From contig NZ_FOQD01000001.1 of NCBI RefSeq assembly GCF_900113665.1, positions 310,001 to 374,000 of the forward strand: 64,000 nt of DNA. The letters run 5' to 3'. The stretch comes from Planctomicrobium piriforme. GTDB taxonomy: Bacteria; Planctomycetota; Planctomycetia; Planctomycetales; Planctomycetaceae. Of this stretch, positions 27,497 to 35,509 are shown one piece after another. The stretch's first letter is position 1. Every line of letters starts with the position of its first letter. The position numbers were made by a program, and so were the translations under genes. The notes under the pieces are model-generated. The model was not told the DNA's origin, searched no databases, and was given only the letters and a program-made list of their open reading frames with translations.

Positions 27497-29131
27497 CTAC
27501 GTCGTCAAGGAAAGTGTTTGTTCCGTCGACCCGTTTTCTGACACATCTTCTGCGACAGGACGGGTGTTGGCATGTTGGGGCCGACCGGGGCGGCCGCTCT
27601 TTTTGACGGTGGAGGTCCGACGGGCCGTCGTGGTATCGAGAACGACGTGGGTATGAAAAATCAGATCGTGAAAGCTCCGGCGATCAGGGCGAAAGACCGC
27701 AAAAGCCGCATCAATCAGCGAAAATGCTCCCAGCACGAGAGCCACCGTCCAACCAAGCGGAATCAGGCCCAGCGCGGCAAAGGAACGCAGCCCTACCAGC
27801 CCCCAGAGCGGCATCTGCTGGGCCAGTGCCCTTACAAACAGGCTCGATTTCCCCAAACGGAGTCCGTGGTCGTCCACAATCCGGATCTGCATCAGCTTGG
27901 TGCCGGGCGTTTGACCGGTCAGAGCATGGAGAAACGCGGCAGCGATCAAGGCAACAGCGCTCAATTGAGACGACAGCGTCGCCAGAATGGCGTGCTGGAG
28001 GACATCGTCCCCGCCTCGGAAAGCAGATCTCAGCCCCTGCATCACCAGGAACAGCAGTCCCAGGTCGATCAGCCACGCCAGCGAGCGAACCGCCCGACCG
28101 GCATACGGCAATTCGATCGGCTTGAGAGTCTCCAGTTCGGCCAGCAGTTCATCGTAATCGCGATAGCGGACTTCAGGATCTTTGGCCAGCAGCCGTGCCA
28201 AAACCAGCTTCCATTCCTTTGGCAAATGGCTCGGCCAGACGGCAGGAAATTCGACCGGCCAGTCGACATGAGCTTCCAGCCGGGTCATCAGACTTGCCCC
28301 GCCGATGGCATAGGGAAGCCGATCAAACGTCATTTGAAACAGGACGACGCCGAGGGCGTACATGTCGGAACGGTGGTCGGTCGCCTCACCGCAACAGGCT
28401 TCCGGAGACAAATAGTTTGGAGTTCCCGAGATCCCCACGGGATCGGTCAACAGCAAATCGACCGGCCGGGCCAGACCAAAATCAGACAGTTTCACAATGC
28501 CGTCGCGGCCCAGCAGCAGGTTGGCCGGTTTAATATCTCCATGCACGATCTGGTATTGCGCTGCGGCTCGTAATGCCCGGGAGGTCTGGATCGCGATGTC
28601 GACGATCTCGGAAAAGCCAATCGGGCCGGCTTTGAGGCGTTCTTCCAGCGTTGGACCCGAGATCAGTTCCATCGCCAGGAACGGGATCTCAGCCTGGGCA
28701 TCGACGTAATAGACCTGAACGATATTCGGATGGGCGACTCGAGCCTGCGCCCTGGCTTCCTGCAGCAGCCGTTGCACGAGCCGCGATTCAGAAACATTGT
28801 TTTTGGAGGAACGGATCACCTTCAGGGCGACATCACGTTCGAGCGATTCATCGACCGCGTGATAAACCGAGCCCATGCCCCCCTGCCCCAGCGGCGAGAG
28901 GACGCGGAAGTGTCGCAGACGCTGGCGAATCAGCGGATCGAACTCTTCCGGCTCGATCTCGGCCGGTTCCGATCCACCGATGATCGTGGCATCGCCATTC
29001 TGGAACGCGGTGGCGGGGATCGGCCGGTCGCACAACAGGCATGACCGGGCTTCATTGTTGATGAGCCCGACAGTGTTTCCGCACACGCAACGGTACGGAA
29101 CGACGGTCATGAGGTCACTGAGCGGCACCAT
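27497..29131 (-). CDS. Membrane Ser/Thr protein kinase with RDD domain
   Basis: 544 residues. An N-terminal zinc-ribbon-like segment (Cys15, 17, 31, 34) precedes a Hanks-type kinase: Gly loop LGQGGMGSVY (81-90), VALK Lys104, catalytic loop HGDIKPANLL (HGD instead of HRD), DFG in LSDFGLARP, and SPE in YLSPEACCG. The C-terminal third is an RDD-type membrane domain (PYAGRAVRSLAWLIDLGLLFLV and two to three further hydrophobic segments). It is probably a membrane-bound signalling kinase. It lies upstream of kaiC on the other side of a 230-bp gap; a link to the Kai operon is only a guess from position (it is downstream in transcription of nothing recognised). Confidence 0.9.
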   Translation of the reverse strand: MVPLSDLMTVVPYRCVCGNTVGLINNEARSCLLCDRPIPATAFQNGDATIIGGSEPAEIEPEEFDPLIRQRLRHFRVLSPLGQGGMGSVYHAVDESLERDVALKVIRSSKNNVSESRLVQRLLQEARAQARVAHPNIVQVYYVDAQAEIPFLAMELISGPTLEERLKAGPIGFSEIVDIAIQTSRALRAAAQYQIVHGDIKPANLLLGRDGIVKLSDFGLARPVDLLLTDPVGISGTPNYLSPEACCGEATDHRSDMYALGVVLFQMTFDRLPYAIGGASLMTRLEAHVDWPVEFPAVWPSHLPKEWKLVLARLLAKDPEVRYRDYDELLAELETLKPIELPYAGRAVRSLAWLIDLGLLFLVMQGLRSAFRGGDDVLQHAILATLSSQLSAVALIAAAFLHALTGQTPGTKLMQIRIVDDHGLRLGKSSLFVRALAQQMPLWGLVGLRSFAALGLIPLGWTVALVLGAFSLIDAAFAVFRPDRRSFHDLIFHTHVVLDTTTARRTSTVKKSGRPGRPQHANTRPVAEDVSENGSTEQTLSLTT

Positions 29132-29291
29132 ACGGGAACGCTAGCTCATCGCCCGTCGCTGATACGAAGAATCCCGAAAATTCAGCTTTGGCAGGTAAAC
29201 ACCTGCAGGTTCGCCGTGGGGATATGAGCAGAAGTGAGCGACCGTCAACCAGGCACGAGAGGGCGCCGGGACGGGATGGGCCGACTGTGCG

Positions 29292-29399
29292 CTAGATTCC
29301 GATGCTCATGCCATCTGGACGGCCGTAGATTGCCAGATAGATCAAGGTGATTGCGACCAGGGCAATCAGCCGGGCAATGAGGTTGCGGATGGTGAACAT
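29292..29399 (-). CDS. Possible 35-residue membrane protein
   Basis: The ATG at 29399 opens a 35-codon frame: MFTIRNLIARLIALVAI..., a basic start followed by one hydrophobic helix and a short polar tail (YGRPDGMSIGI). The frame is also open upstream without an ATG. No ribosome-binding site is clear, so this is a candidate only. It lies in the 507-bp gap between the kinase gene and pheS, where nothing else was recognised. Confidence 0.3.
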   Translation of the reverse strand: MFTIRNLIARLIALVAITLIYLAIYGRPDGMSIGI

Positions 29400-29638
29400 G
29401 AGGGTATCGAAAATAGGGGTTGTGCCGGTTATGACACCCACAGCAGACCCGATTTGTTGCCAAAGTTCAACCCCGCCTGCGGCTCCCCTGAAGTGAACGG
29501 GAGTGGTACGATGCCGGGTTTCCCAAAATGGGTTTTCGACAAGAGCCAGCGCAGGCGCTGGCGGCAGTCAGAACCGCTCGGCACGCTTGGATGGAATCCA
29601 CGCGGTCGGCAATAGATACGAACAGGCCTGAGACACCG

Positions 29639-31171
29639 ATGTCGGACACTCTACAACTCGATGAAGCTGCGTTCTCCCTGTGGCAGGCTTTGCAGTCGAA
29701 GGGGGCAGTGCCTCTTAGCCAACTGGCGGCGGAGCTGAAGCTCGACCAGTCGCGGTTGATGGCGGCGGCGCTCGAAGGGTCCGCCGGGGGCTTCATTGCG
29801 ATCGACGAGCAGGAGGCCGACGAACTCGTGCCGAACGAGAATGCCGCCGATCTCGTTCGCGGCGGGCTCCCCGAACGACAGGCACTGCGTCTGCTTCTCG
29901 ACGCCGGCGGACAACTGGCGACCGGCGACTTCGCCAAGGCGGCTGCTGGCGCGAAAATCGCCGTCAACGAAGTCTTCAAATGGGGCGTCGCCCGCGGCTG
30001 GATCGAGAAAGACAAACAAGGGGTTCGCATCACTGAGGCCGGCCGTTCCGCCGACGCAGTCAAAACGTATGACGTTGATGAAACCGCCCTGATCGAAGCC
30101 AACGGCAAGCCAGTCGACGTCGATGCCCTGCCCGATCCTCACCGGGTCCGGCAACTCCTCGGCAAGCGGCCAGAGCTGGCGAAGATGAAAGCCCGTGTCC
30201 GTCGTTCACTGGCGCTGACGCCAGCTGGCGAACAACTCATCGCATCAGGCGGGATTCAGCGGAAGCTCGAACGCAACCTGTTGACGATGGATGATCTCCG
30301 CAGCGGCGCCTGGCGCGAGATCACGCTGCGTGCTTACGACGTGACGCTGCCGGCTGAGACTGTGCATCCGGCCAAGATTCATCCGCTGCGCAAAATGATC
30401 GAACAGACCCGTCGCGCCTATCTCGAAATGGGGTTCACGGAAGTGGTCTCGCCGATTGTCGAGTCGTCGTTCTGGAACTTCGACGCTCTGTTCCAGCCGC
30501 AGGACCATCCTGCCCGTGACATGCAGGACACGTTCTACATGGACGAGCCGAGCATGACCGACCTGCCGAAAGATGCGGCGCTCGTCGATCGAGTGCGTCG
30601 CGCCCACGAAGACGGCGGCGACACCGGCTCGGAAGGCTGGGGCTACAAATGGTCGCCAGAACGGGCACGGCAAGTGGTCCTCCGCACGCATACCACGGCC
30701 TCGACAATTCGCGCTCTCGCGCGTCATCCGAATCCGCCGCTCAAGGCATTCTGTGTGGGCTGGGTCTGCCGTAACGAGACCATGAGCTACAAGCACCTGC
30801 CTGTCTTCCATCAGGTCGACGGTATCGTCATCGACGAACATGCCTCGCTGGCAACGCTGCTGGGAACGCTCGAAACCTTCTACAAGAAAATGGGTTTCAA
30901 ACAGGTGAAGTTCAAACCGGCGTTCTACCCGTACACCGAGCCAAGCGTGGACGTGGTGGTGTATCTGGAAAGCCGGAAGAAGTGGATTGAAATGGGCGGC
31001 TCCGGCATCTTCCGCCCGGAAGTGACCGAACCGCTGGGCTGCAAACACCCGGTGCTGGCCTGGGGCCTGGGGATGGAACGCCTGGCCATGATCCGCTACG
31101 GCCTGAGCGACATCCGCGAACTCTACCAGGGCCGCATCGAAGCCCTGCAGGAAATGGCGCTGGCGCAGTAA
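29639..31171 (+). CDS. pheS: Phenylalanine-tRNA ligase alpha subunit, archaeal/eukaryal type
   Basis: 510 residues from the ATG at 29639. The first 200 residues are winged-helix-like modules (LSQLAAELKLDQSRLMAAALE, ALRLLLDAGGQLATGDFAKA), which bacterial PheS (about 340 residues) lacks. The class II core follows: HPLRKMIEQTRRAYLEMGFTEV, the motif 2-like region LRTHTTASTIRALAR...VCRNETMSYKHLPVFHQVDG, and motif 3 LGCKHPVLAWGLGMERLAMIRYG. This organisation is the archaeal/eukaryal form, known in a few bacterial lineages. No pheT lies next to it. Confidence 0.92.
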   Translation: MSDTLQLDEAAFSLWQALQSKGAVPLSQLAAELKLDQSRLMAAALEGSAGGFIAIDEQEADELVPNENAADLVRGGLPERQALRLLLDAGGQLATGDFAKAAAGAKIAVNEVFKWGVARGWIEKDKQGVRITEAGRSADAVKTYDVDETALIEANGKPVDVDALPDPHRVRQLLGKRPELAKMKARVRRSLALTPAGEQLIASGGIQRKLERNLLTMDDLRSGAWREITLRAYDVTLPAETVHPAKIHPLRKMIEQTRRAYLEMGFTEVVSPIVESSFWNFDALFQPQDHPARDMQDTFYMDEPSMTDLPKDAALVDRVRRAHEDGGDTGSEGWGYKWSPERARQVVLRTHTTASTIRALARHPNPPLKAFCVGWVCRNETMSYKHLPVFHQVDGIVIDEHASLATLLGTLETFYKKMGFKQVKFKPAFYPYTEPSVDVVVYLESRKKWIEMGGSGIFRPEVTEPLGCKHPVLAWGLGMERLAMIRYGLSDIRELYQGRIEALQEMALAQ

Positions 31172-31181
31172 GAGAAGAAGT

Positions 31182-31245
31182 AACCACGGAAGGCACAGAA
31201 AACACGGAATGAATTCTTTCCGTGAACTCCGTGCCTTCCGTGGTT
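31182..31245. repeat. Inverted 9-base quasi-repeat (CACGGAA units)
   Basis: Arm 31182-31209 (AACCACGGAAGGCACAGAAA...) and arm 31218-31245 are complementary at 24 of 28 positions, with units of CACGGAA roughly every nine bases. It lies between pheS and a sulfatase gene. A second copy with a longer centre is at 62814-62946. Confidence 0.7.
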
Positions 31246-31276
31246 CCGCATTTTCATTTCCATCGAGGAGACGTTG

Positions 31277-33010
31277 ATGCTGTGCTGGGTTCGACTTCTT
31301 TGTGGTTGCTGCTCTATCTTCGCGGCAATTCCCCTGCTCGCTGCCGGGCGGCCGAATGTCGTGATTGTCATTACCGACGATCAGGGGTACGGCGATATTG
31401 GCGCGCATGGAAATGCAAAGATCAAAACGCCGGAGCTGGACCGGTTGCATCGCGAGAGTATTCGACTCACGAACTTTCACGTCGACCCGACCTGTGCTCC
31501 GACTCGTTCGTCGCTGATGACAGGTCGGTTCTCGACGCGCACGGGGATCTGGCACACGATCGCCGGACGGTCGTTGATGAACCCGAACGAATTGACGTTG
31601 GCCGAGATCTTTTCAGCCAACGGCTACTGCACCGGGTTGTTTGGAAAATGGCATCTGGGGGACAACGCTCCGCTCCGCCCGCAGGATCAGGGATTTCAAA
31701 AAGCACTGTTCATTCGCGGCGGTGGGATCACGCAGAGTCCCGATTACTGGGGTAACGATTACTTCGACGACACCTACCTGCGCGAAGATGGCAGCTGGGA
31801 GCAGCAGACCGGCTACTGCACCGACGTCTGGTTTCGCGAAGGGATGAAGTTCATCGAGCAGTCACAGGCGGACGGCGTCCCGTTCTTCTGTTACATCGCC
31901 ACGAACGCCCCGCATGATCCGTTCAACGTGGCGGACGAGTACAGCCGCCCCTACCGCGAGGCAGGCGTGCCGGAGCGGATGGCGAATTTCTACGGCATGA
32001 TCACGAACATCGACGAGAACGTGGGCCGCCTGCGAGCGAAACTCAAAGAGACGGGACTCGATCGCAATACGCTGTTCCTCTTCATGACCGACAACGGGAC
32101 ATCGGGCGGCATCCTCAAGTCCGGCAAGGATCCCGCGGCCTGGACCGGCTTCAATGCCGGGATGCGGGCACAGAAGGTCTCGGAGTACGATGGCGGACAC
32201 CGCGTCCCCTGCTTCATTCACTGGCCGGAAGGCAAGCTGGGAGAAGCGCGAGACATCTCACAACTGACGGCACATATCGACCTGTTGCCGACGTTCGTCG
32301 AATTCTGCGGACTCAAGAAGCCAGACGGCCCGCCGATTGACGGCATCAGTCTCGCCCCGTTGCTGAGAGGGGGCATCCAGCAGTTGCCGGAGCGACAGTT
32401 GTTCATTCACACGCAGCGCGTGGACCAGCCTGTGAAGTGGAAGAATTGCGTCGTGCTAACACAGCAATGGCGGCTGGTGAACGGCAAGGAACTGTACGAC
32501 ATCCAGTCCGACCCCGGCCAGCAGTCCAACGTGGCCAGCGCCCACCCCGATGTGGTCAGCAAGCTCCGAGAGGGCTACGAACAATGGTGGACGAGCCTTG
32601 AACCAGTCATGGCCGATGTCGTTCGCATCGACCTGGGAAACCCGGCTGAGAACCCGACTCGCCTCTGCTGCCACGACTGGCATTCCGACAACAACCCGAT
32701 CCCCATCTTCCAGCCACAGGTTGAAAAAGACCCATTACAGAACGGCTTCTGGGCAGTGAACGTGACGCAACCCGGCGAGTACGAATTCACGCTGCGATTG
32801 CGTCCGGAGGAGACGACCTACCCGCTCCCAGCCGGAACGGCACGACTGAAGATCGGCGAAGTGGAAGCGAAGACCACAGTCCCCGCCGGCGCGCCGGCGG
32901 TGGTTCTCAAAGCCCACCTCACCCCCGGCCCGGCGATTCTGCAGACTTGGCTGGAAACTGCAGACGGTGAATCACGCGGGGCGTATTATGTGACGGTGAA
33001 ACGGTTGTGA
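31277..33010 (+). CDS. Exported sulfatase (arylsulfatase family)
   Basis: 577 residues; ATG 31277 has GAGGAG six bases upstream. Signal peptide LLCGCCSIFAAIPLLAA, then the sulfatase N-terminus RPNVVIVITDDQGYGDIG with metal-binding DD, and the formylglycine site C-A-P-T-R-S-S-L-M-T-G, where Cys needs conversion by an FGE. Further metal and substrate residues: GKWHLGD and FMTDNGTSGG. The last 110 residues form a beta-rich extra domain after the catalytic unit. Planctomycetes use many such enzymes on sulfated polysaccharides; the substrate here is unknown. A palindromic repeat starts at the base after the stop codon. Confidence 0.95.
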   Translation: MLCWVRLLCGCCSIFAAIPLLAAGRPNVVIVITDDQGYGDIGAHGNAKIKTPELDRLHRESIRLTNFHVDPTCAPTRSSLMTGRFSTRTGIWHTIAGRSLMNPNELTLAEIFSANGYCTGLFGKWHLGDNAPLRPQDQGFQKALFIRGGGITQSPDYWGNDYFDDTYLREDGSWEQQTGYCTDVWFREGMKFIEQSQADGVPFFCYIATNAPHDPFNVADEYSRPYREAGVPERMANFYGMITNIDENVGRLRAKLKETGLDRNTLFLFMTDNGTSGGILKSGKDPAAWTGFNAGMRAQKVSEYDGGHRVPCFIHWPEGKLGEARDISQLTAHIDLLPTFVEFCGLKKPDGPPIDGISLAPLLRGGIQQLPERQLFIHTQRVDQPVKWKNCVVLTQQWRLVNGKELYDIQSDPGQQSNVASAHPDVVSKLREGYEQWWTSLEPVMADVVRIDLGNPAENPTRLCCHDWHSDNNPIPIFQPQVEKDPLQNGFWAVNVTQPGEYEFTLRLRPEETTYPLPAGTARLKIGEVEAKTTVPAGAPAVVLKAHLTPGPAILQTWLETADGESRGAYYVTVKRL

Positions 33011-33043
33011 ATTGTACCGGACGCTGTCAGCGTCCGGTACAAT
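33011..33043. repeat. Short palindromic repeat, copy 1 (ATTGTACC variant)
   Basis: Arms ATTGTACCGGACGCT and AGCGTCCGGTACAAT (15 bp, perfect) around a three-base loop. It begins at the base directly after the sulfatase TGA. Related copies lie at 50735, 59196, 59325 and 60438; bases that differ from them are changed in both arms so that pairing is kept. Confidence 0.85.
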
Positions 33044-33082
33044 AGGTGTTCAGATGGAATCTGGAATTCAACCACTTCATGC

Positions 33083-33769
33083 TCAGTAGCACTGCCAGTC
33101 TAGAAACCAATCATCTTCGAAGCCTGGAGCAGTTCCTCTAGCGAGATAGACCGTCCCGCAATCGCCCCACCTCAAATTCACTTTGTCCTCACCATCGATC
33201 TGGAAACAGTATCGCGGCACAGCGGGATGATGACGGTAACTCCACCACGGTTCCGACTGGATGTTGCTTGCATAGCCGCCAACCTTTGTGCAATGCACGT
33301 TATCCAAGTGGATATCGGAAGAATCAAAGCCATCGAGTTCGACGACATCCGGATCGTCATAGACAGGGTAATCCTCACGCACTTCCCAACGACATTCAAA
33401 TCCACGCTGAAGTTTCGGTGCTTCGTTCGGCGCTGCGAGTTGCGTCAGCTTGTCGAGTGTTTTGTAAGCACGCAAACACCAGTCGCCTCCATTTGACTCT
33501 TCCCTCAGAATCATTTCGGCGTCCACGAAGAACGTGATGAGGGCGATATCCTTCAGCGACTCAGGCACAAATGGAGCAGCCGTAAGATTCAGTTGGCAGA
33601 TGCAGAGCATCGGTCTCTTTTGGAACACCGGCCATTCTTCGCCCGGCAGGGCCACGGGTGTCTGGCCAAAGTGGCTTGCGAGAAAATGACCGGTTGGTCG
33701 AAACCCTCCCACCTGCAAAATTGAGGCCTTGCGAGTGTTGGCGAGCTTATATTCTTCGAGGCTGCTCAT
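33083..33769 (-). CDS. DUF1963 (YwqG-like) protein
   Basis: 228 residues. Family marks: G-x-P-x-x-x-x-x-W-P (TPVALPGEEWPVF), LCICQLNL, KVGGYASNIQ, and a C-terminal WGDCGTVYLAR. DUF1963 proteins are cytoplasmic and of unknown function, often near toxin or immunity genes. Only 16 bases separate it from the upstream AbrB-like gene on the same strand, so the two are probably one transcript. Confidence 0.75.
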   Translation of the reverse strand: MSSLEEYKLANTRKASILQVGGFRPTGHFLASHFGQTPVALPGEEWPVFQKRPMLCICQLNLTAAPFVPESLKDIALITFFVDAEMILREESNGGDWCLRAYKTLDKLTQLAAPNEAPKLQRGFECRWEVREDYPVYDDPDVVELDGFDSSDIHLDNVHCTKVGGYASNIQSEPWWSYRHHPAVPRYCFQIDGEDKVNLRWGDCGTVYLARGTAPGFEDDWFLDWQCY

Positions 33770-33785
33770 TCTGATTTAAACCCAG

Positions 33786-34010
33786 TTAAGCGGTCGATTG
33801 CGAGGATAGCGGCTGAAACCAGCCGTGGACGGGACAGGCGAGTAGCCAGTCCACCACGCCAGCATTGTCCTGCAAGGGCTCGCGCTGGAGCAAGTATTGC
33901 CCGGAGTCCAGGCGTTCCATGCGGAAGCGTTGGCCGGGAAGAATGCCGTCCTGCTGCCGCAATTCAGCAGGCAGAACGATTTGGCCTTTGCTGGAAACGA
34001 TGATCTTCAT
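33786..34010 (-). CDS. AbrB/MazE-type DNA-binding protein, orphan antitoxin-like
   Basis: 74 residues. The N-terminal swapped-hairpin AbrB fold is visible (MKIIVSSKGQIVLPAELRQQDGILPGQRFRM). The C-terminal tail (NAGVVDWLLACPVHGWFQPL) resembles that of antitoxins that pair with PIN-domain VapC toxins, but no PIN gene follows; DUF1963 does. The last residues look shortened relative to such antitoxins. Confidence 0.75.
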   Translation of the reverse strand: MKIIVSSKGQIVLPAELRQQDGILPGQRFRMERLDSGQYLLQREPLQDNAGVVDWLLACPVHGWFQPLSSQSTA

Positions 34011-34105
34011 GCCATGTACGATGTCGTCTCACATGCTGTGGGGCAAGAAGAATCTTCCAAGTCGCATAGGTCTGAAGGGCGCGTCACTCGGGGCACCCGG
34101 CAAAT

Positions 34106-34330
34106 CGTAGGGTGTGGTCGAAGACGGGACGAGAAATCATCCTTGTGCTGAAAACGCTCGTGAGAAGAACGATTCGATTCCCGGTTGAGGCCGTCTGACG
34201 ACCCACCGCATGTGAAGCGTCCCCTGAAGGTGGGTCAGCGGCCGGGCTTCTTTCAAATCGATTCTGTGTCTCAGCAGGACGCCTGATCTGCACCACCGCG
34301 TCCCCTCCCAGCTCACGACCACACCCTACG
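34106..34330. repeat. 225-bp segment with perfect 15-bp terminal inverted repeats
   Basis: CGTAGGGTGTGGTCG at 34106-34120 and its exact complement at 34316-34330. The interior has no convincing gene. No target-site duplication is evident in the flanks. It may be a small non-autonomous (MITE-like) element or a decayed remnant. Confidence 0.5.
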
Positions 34331-34468
34331 AAGCGCCCTGAACTACGTCACTTCAGCAACAGAGGGGTTTCGTAAAAATCTGGCATCAAGTCAACCAACC
34401 TGCACGACCGATCTTGACTTGTGTGACAATTGCCTGGAAAATCATGTACAACATTTGTTGGAATCAGG

Positions 34469-34556
34469 TCCGGTGCCGCTGGTCGGCTCGATAGGGTTCG
34501 CCCCGCCGGACAACACATATTGAGCCGTTTCTCTCATGGAGAAGCGGCTCTTTTTG
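34469..34556 (+). ncRNA. Candidate structured RNA: three-way junction plus terminator
   Basis: A closing stem TCCGGTG (34469-34475) pairs with CGCCGGA (34504-34510; six Watson-Crick pairs and one G-U). It encloses hairpin CCG-CTGGT-CGG (34476-34486) and hairpin GGG-TTCG-CCC (34494-34503), the latter with a TTCG loop. Eleven bases later an intrinsic terminator ends the unit. Weak promoter-like boxes lie upstream (GTGACA 34423-34428, TACAAC 34447-34452, 18-base spacing). It runs antisense to, and ends inside, the 3' end of the DUF3800 gene. I do not recognise it as a known RNA family. Confidence 0.4.
34522..34555 (+). terminator. Rho-independent terminator inside the DUF3800 3' end
   Basis: Stem GAGCCGTTTCTC / GAGAAGCGGCTC (12 bp with one G-U or mismatch), five-base loop, then TTTTT on the plus strand. 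The opposite orientation lacks a T-run. No plus-strand protein gene ends here, which supports a short non-coding transcript. Confidence 0.65.
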
Positions 34557-35388
34557 TTTCAAACTCATCGACGAGCGCATGTAGCTGGCTATGAGCAGGA
34601 AAGACATGCAGTCCGGAAAACGGGTGTGCGACAGGTTCGCTCCGTGACCAGATAGACGACGCAATCCTCTCAAAGAATGGATAATCCAGCTTGGCGTCTT
34701 TGAAGCTCCGGTAAATGTTATAGCTGCACATGTCCGCCAGTTGGACGCCGTTGGACAACTCGCTGCGGACGAACATGGGCATTTCGCAAATGTGACGGAG
34801 CCAGATCCCGTTTGCCGTCCCCTTGTCCATGATATGAGCGTGTTTCATGGCCAGCGACAGGTTCTGCTGCAACGTCAGATCATCCTTGACCATGAGTGCC
34901 TGGTGCTTGTGGTGGCGCGATGCCATGAACTTCTCCACCAACTCCAGCAGAAGCTCCCAAGCCTTCCTGTGAAGCTTTTCCTGATCCATGTAATCGTGCA
35001 GACAGGGTTTATCGACGATGACCGAGAGAATGGTCATGTTATGATAATCAAGCTGCTGATAGAACAGGTCCGTCAGTGCCGTCAGTTCTTGATCCGTGAT
35101 ATTCTTCAGGAATGGACGGTTCACCCGCTCATCTGGTCGGCGGACCCAGTTTGATTTCACTTCGCAGTCTGCCAGCGTCAATCGAATTTGATGGGCCTTG
35201 AAGATCAGGTCCATCAGCATGTTCTTGTGACGATTCAGTGTCTTTTCGAATCCATGCCATTGCTGTTCGAACAGGCAGACCGCCGAGAGCACATAAATCG
35301 GATCGCCTGGAATGGTGGTATTGTTCTTTCCGGGAATGGCCGTGCGACGGTCGAGATTGCCCGATTCATCGACATAGAACAAATACAT
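34534..35388 (-). CDS. DUF3800 family protein
   Basis: 284 residues. N-terminal MYLFYVDESGN and C-terminal NGVQLADMCSYNIYRSF are the diagnostic acidic motifs of DUF3800, whose layout suggests an RNase H-like nuclease core; activity is unproven. The last codons (FETKRAASP, stop) lie within the stem of a plus-strand terminator. It lies 121 bp downstream of the KAP-like ATPase on the same strand, a spacing compatible with one transcript. Confidence 0.82.
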   Translation of the reverse strand: MYLFYVDESGNLDRRTAIPGKNNTTIPGDPIYVLSAVCLFEQQWHGFEKTLNRHKNMLMDLIFKAHQIRLTLADCEVKSNWVRRPDERVNRPFLKNITDQELTALTDLFYQQLDYHNMTILSVIVDKPCLHDYMDQEKLHRKAWELLLELVEKFMASRHHKHQALMVKDDLTLQQNLSLAMKHAHIMDKGTANGIWLRHICEMPMFVRSELSNGVQLADMCSYNIYRSFKDAKLDYPFFERIASSIWSRSEPVAHPFSGLHVFPAHSQLHALVDEFETKRAASP

Positions 35389-35509
35389 TCGGCCTCAACC
35401 CGCTGAAACATTACCTTCACTGGACTGCAAATAGTTCTTGAGGCGAGCAGTATTAAGCTGATCGAGAGCTTCCGCAATGACGCTTGGGGCTACGCCACGC
35501 ATGGCTCTG

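Noticed and set aside
34469..34510. tRNA-like element (GGGTTCGCCC recalls a T-arm)
   Set aside because: The folded unit is only 42 bases with two internal hairpins and no anticodon arm or CCA, so it is not a tRNA.
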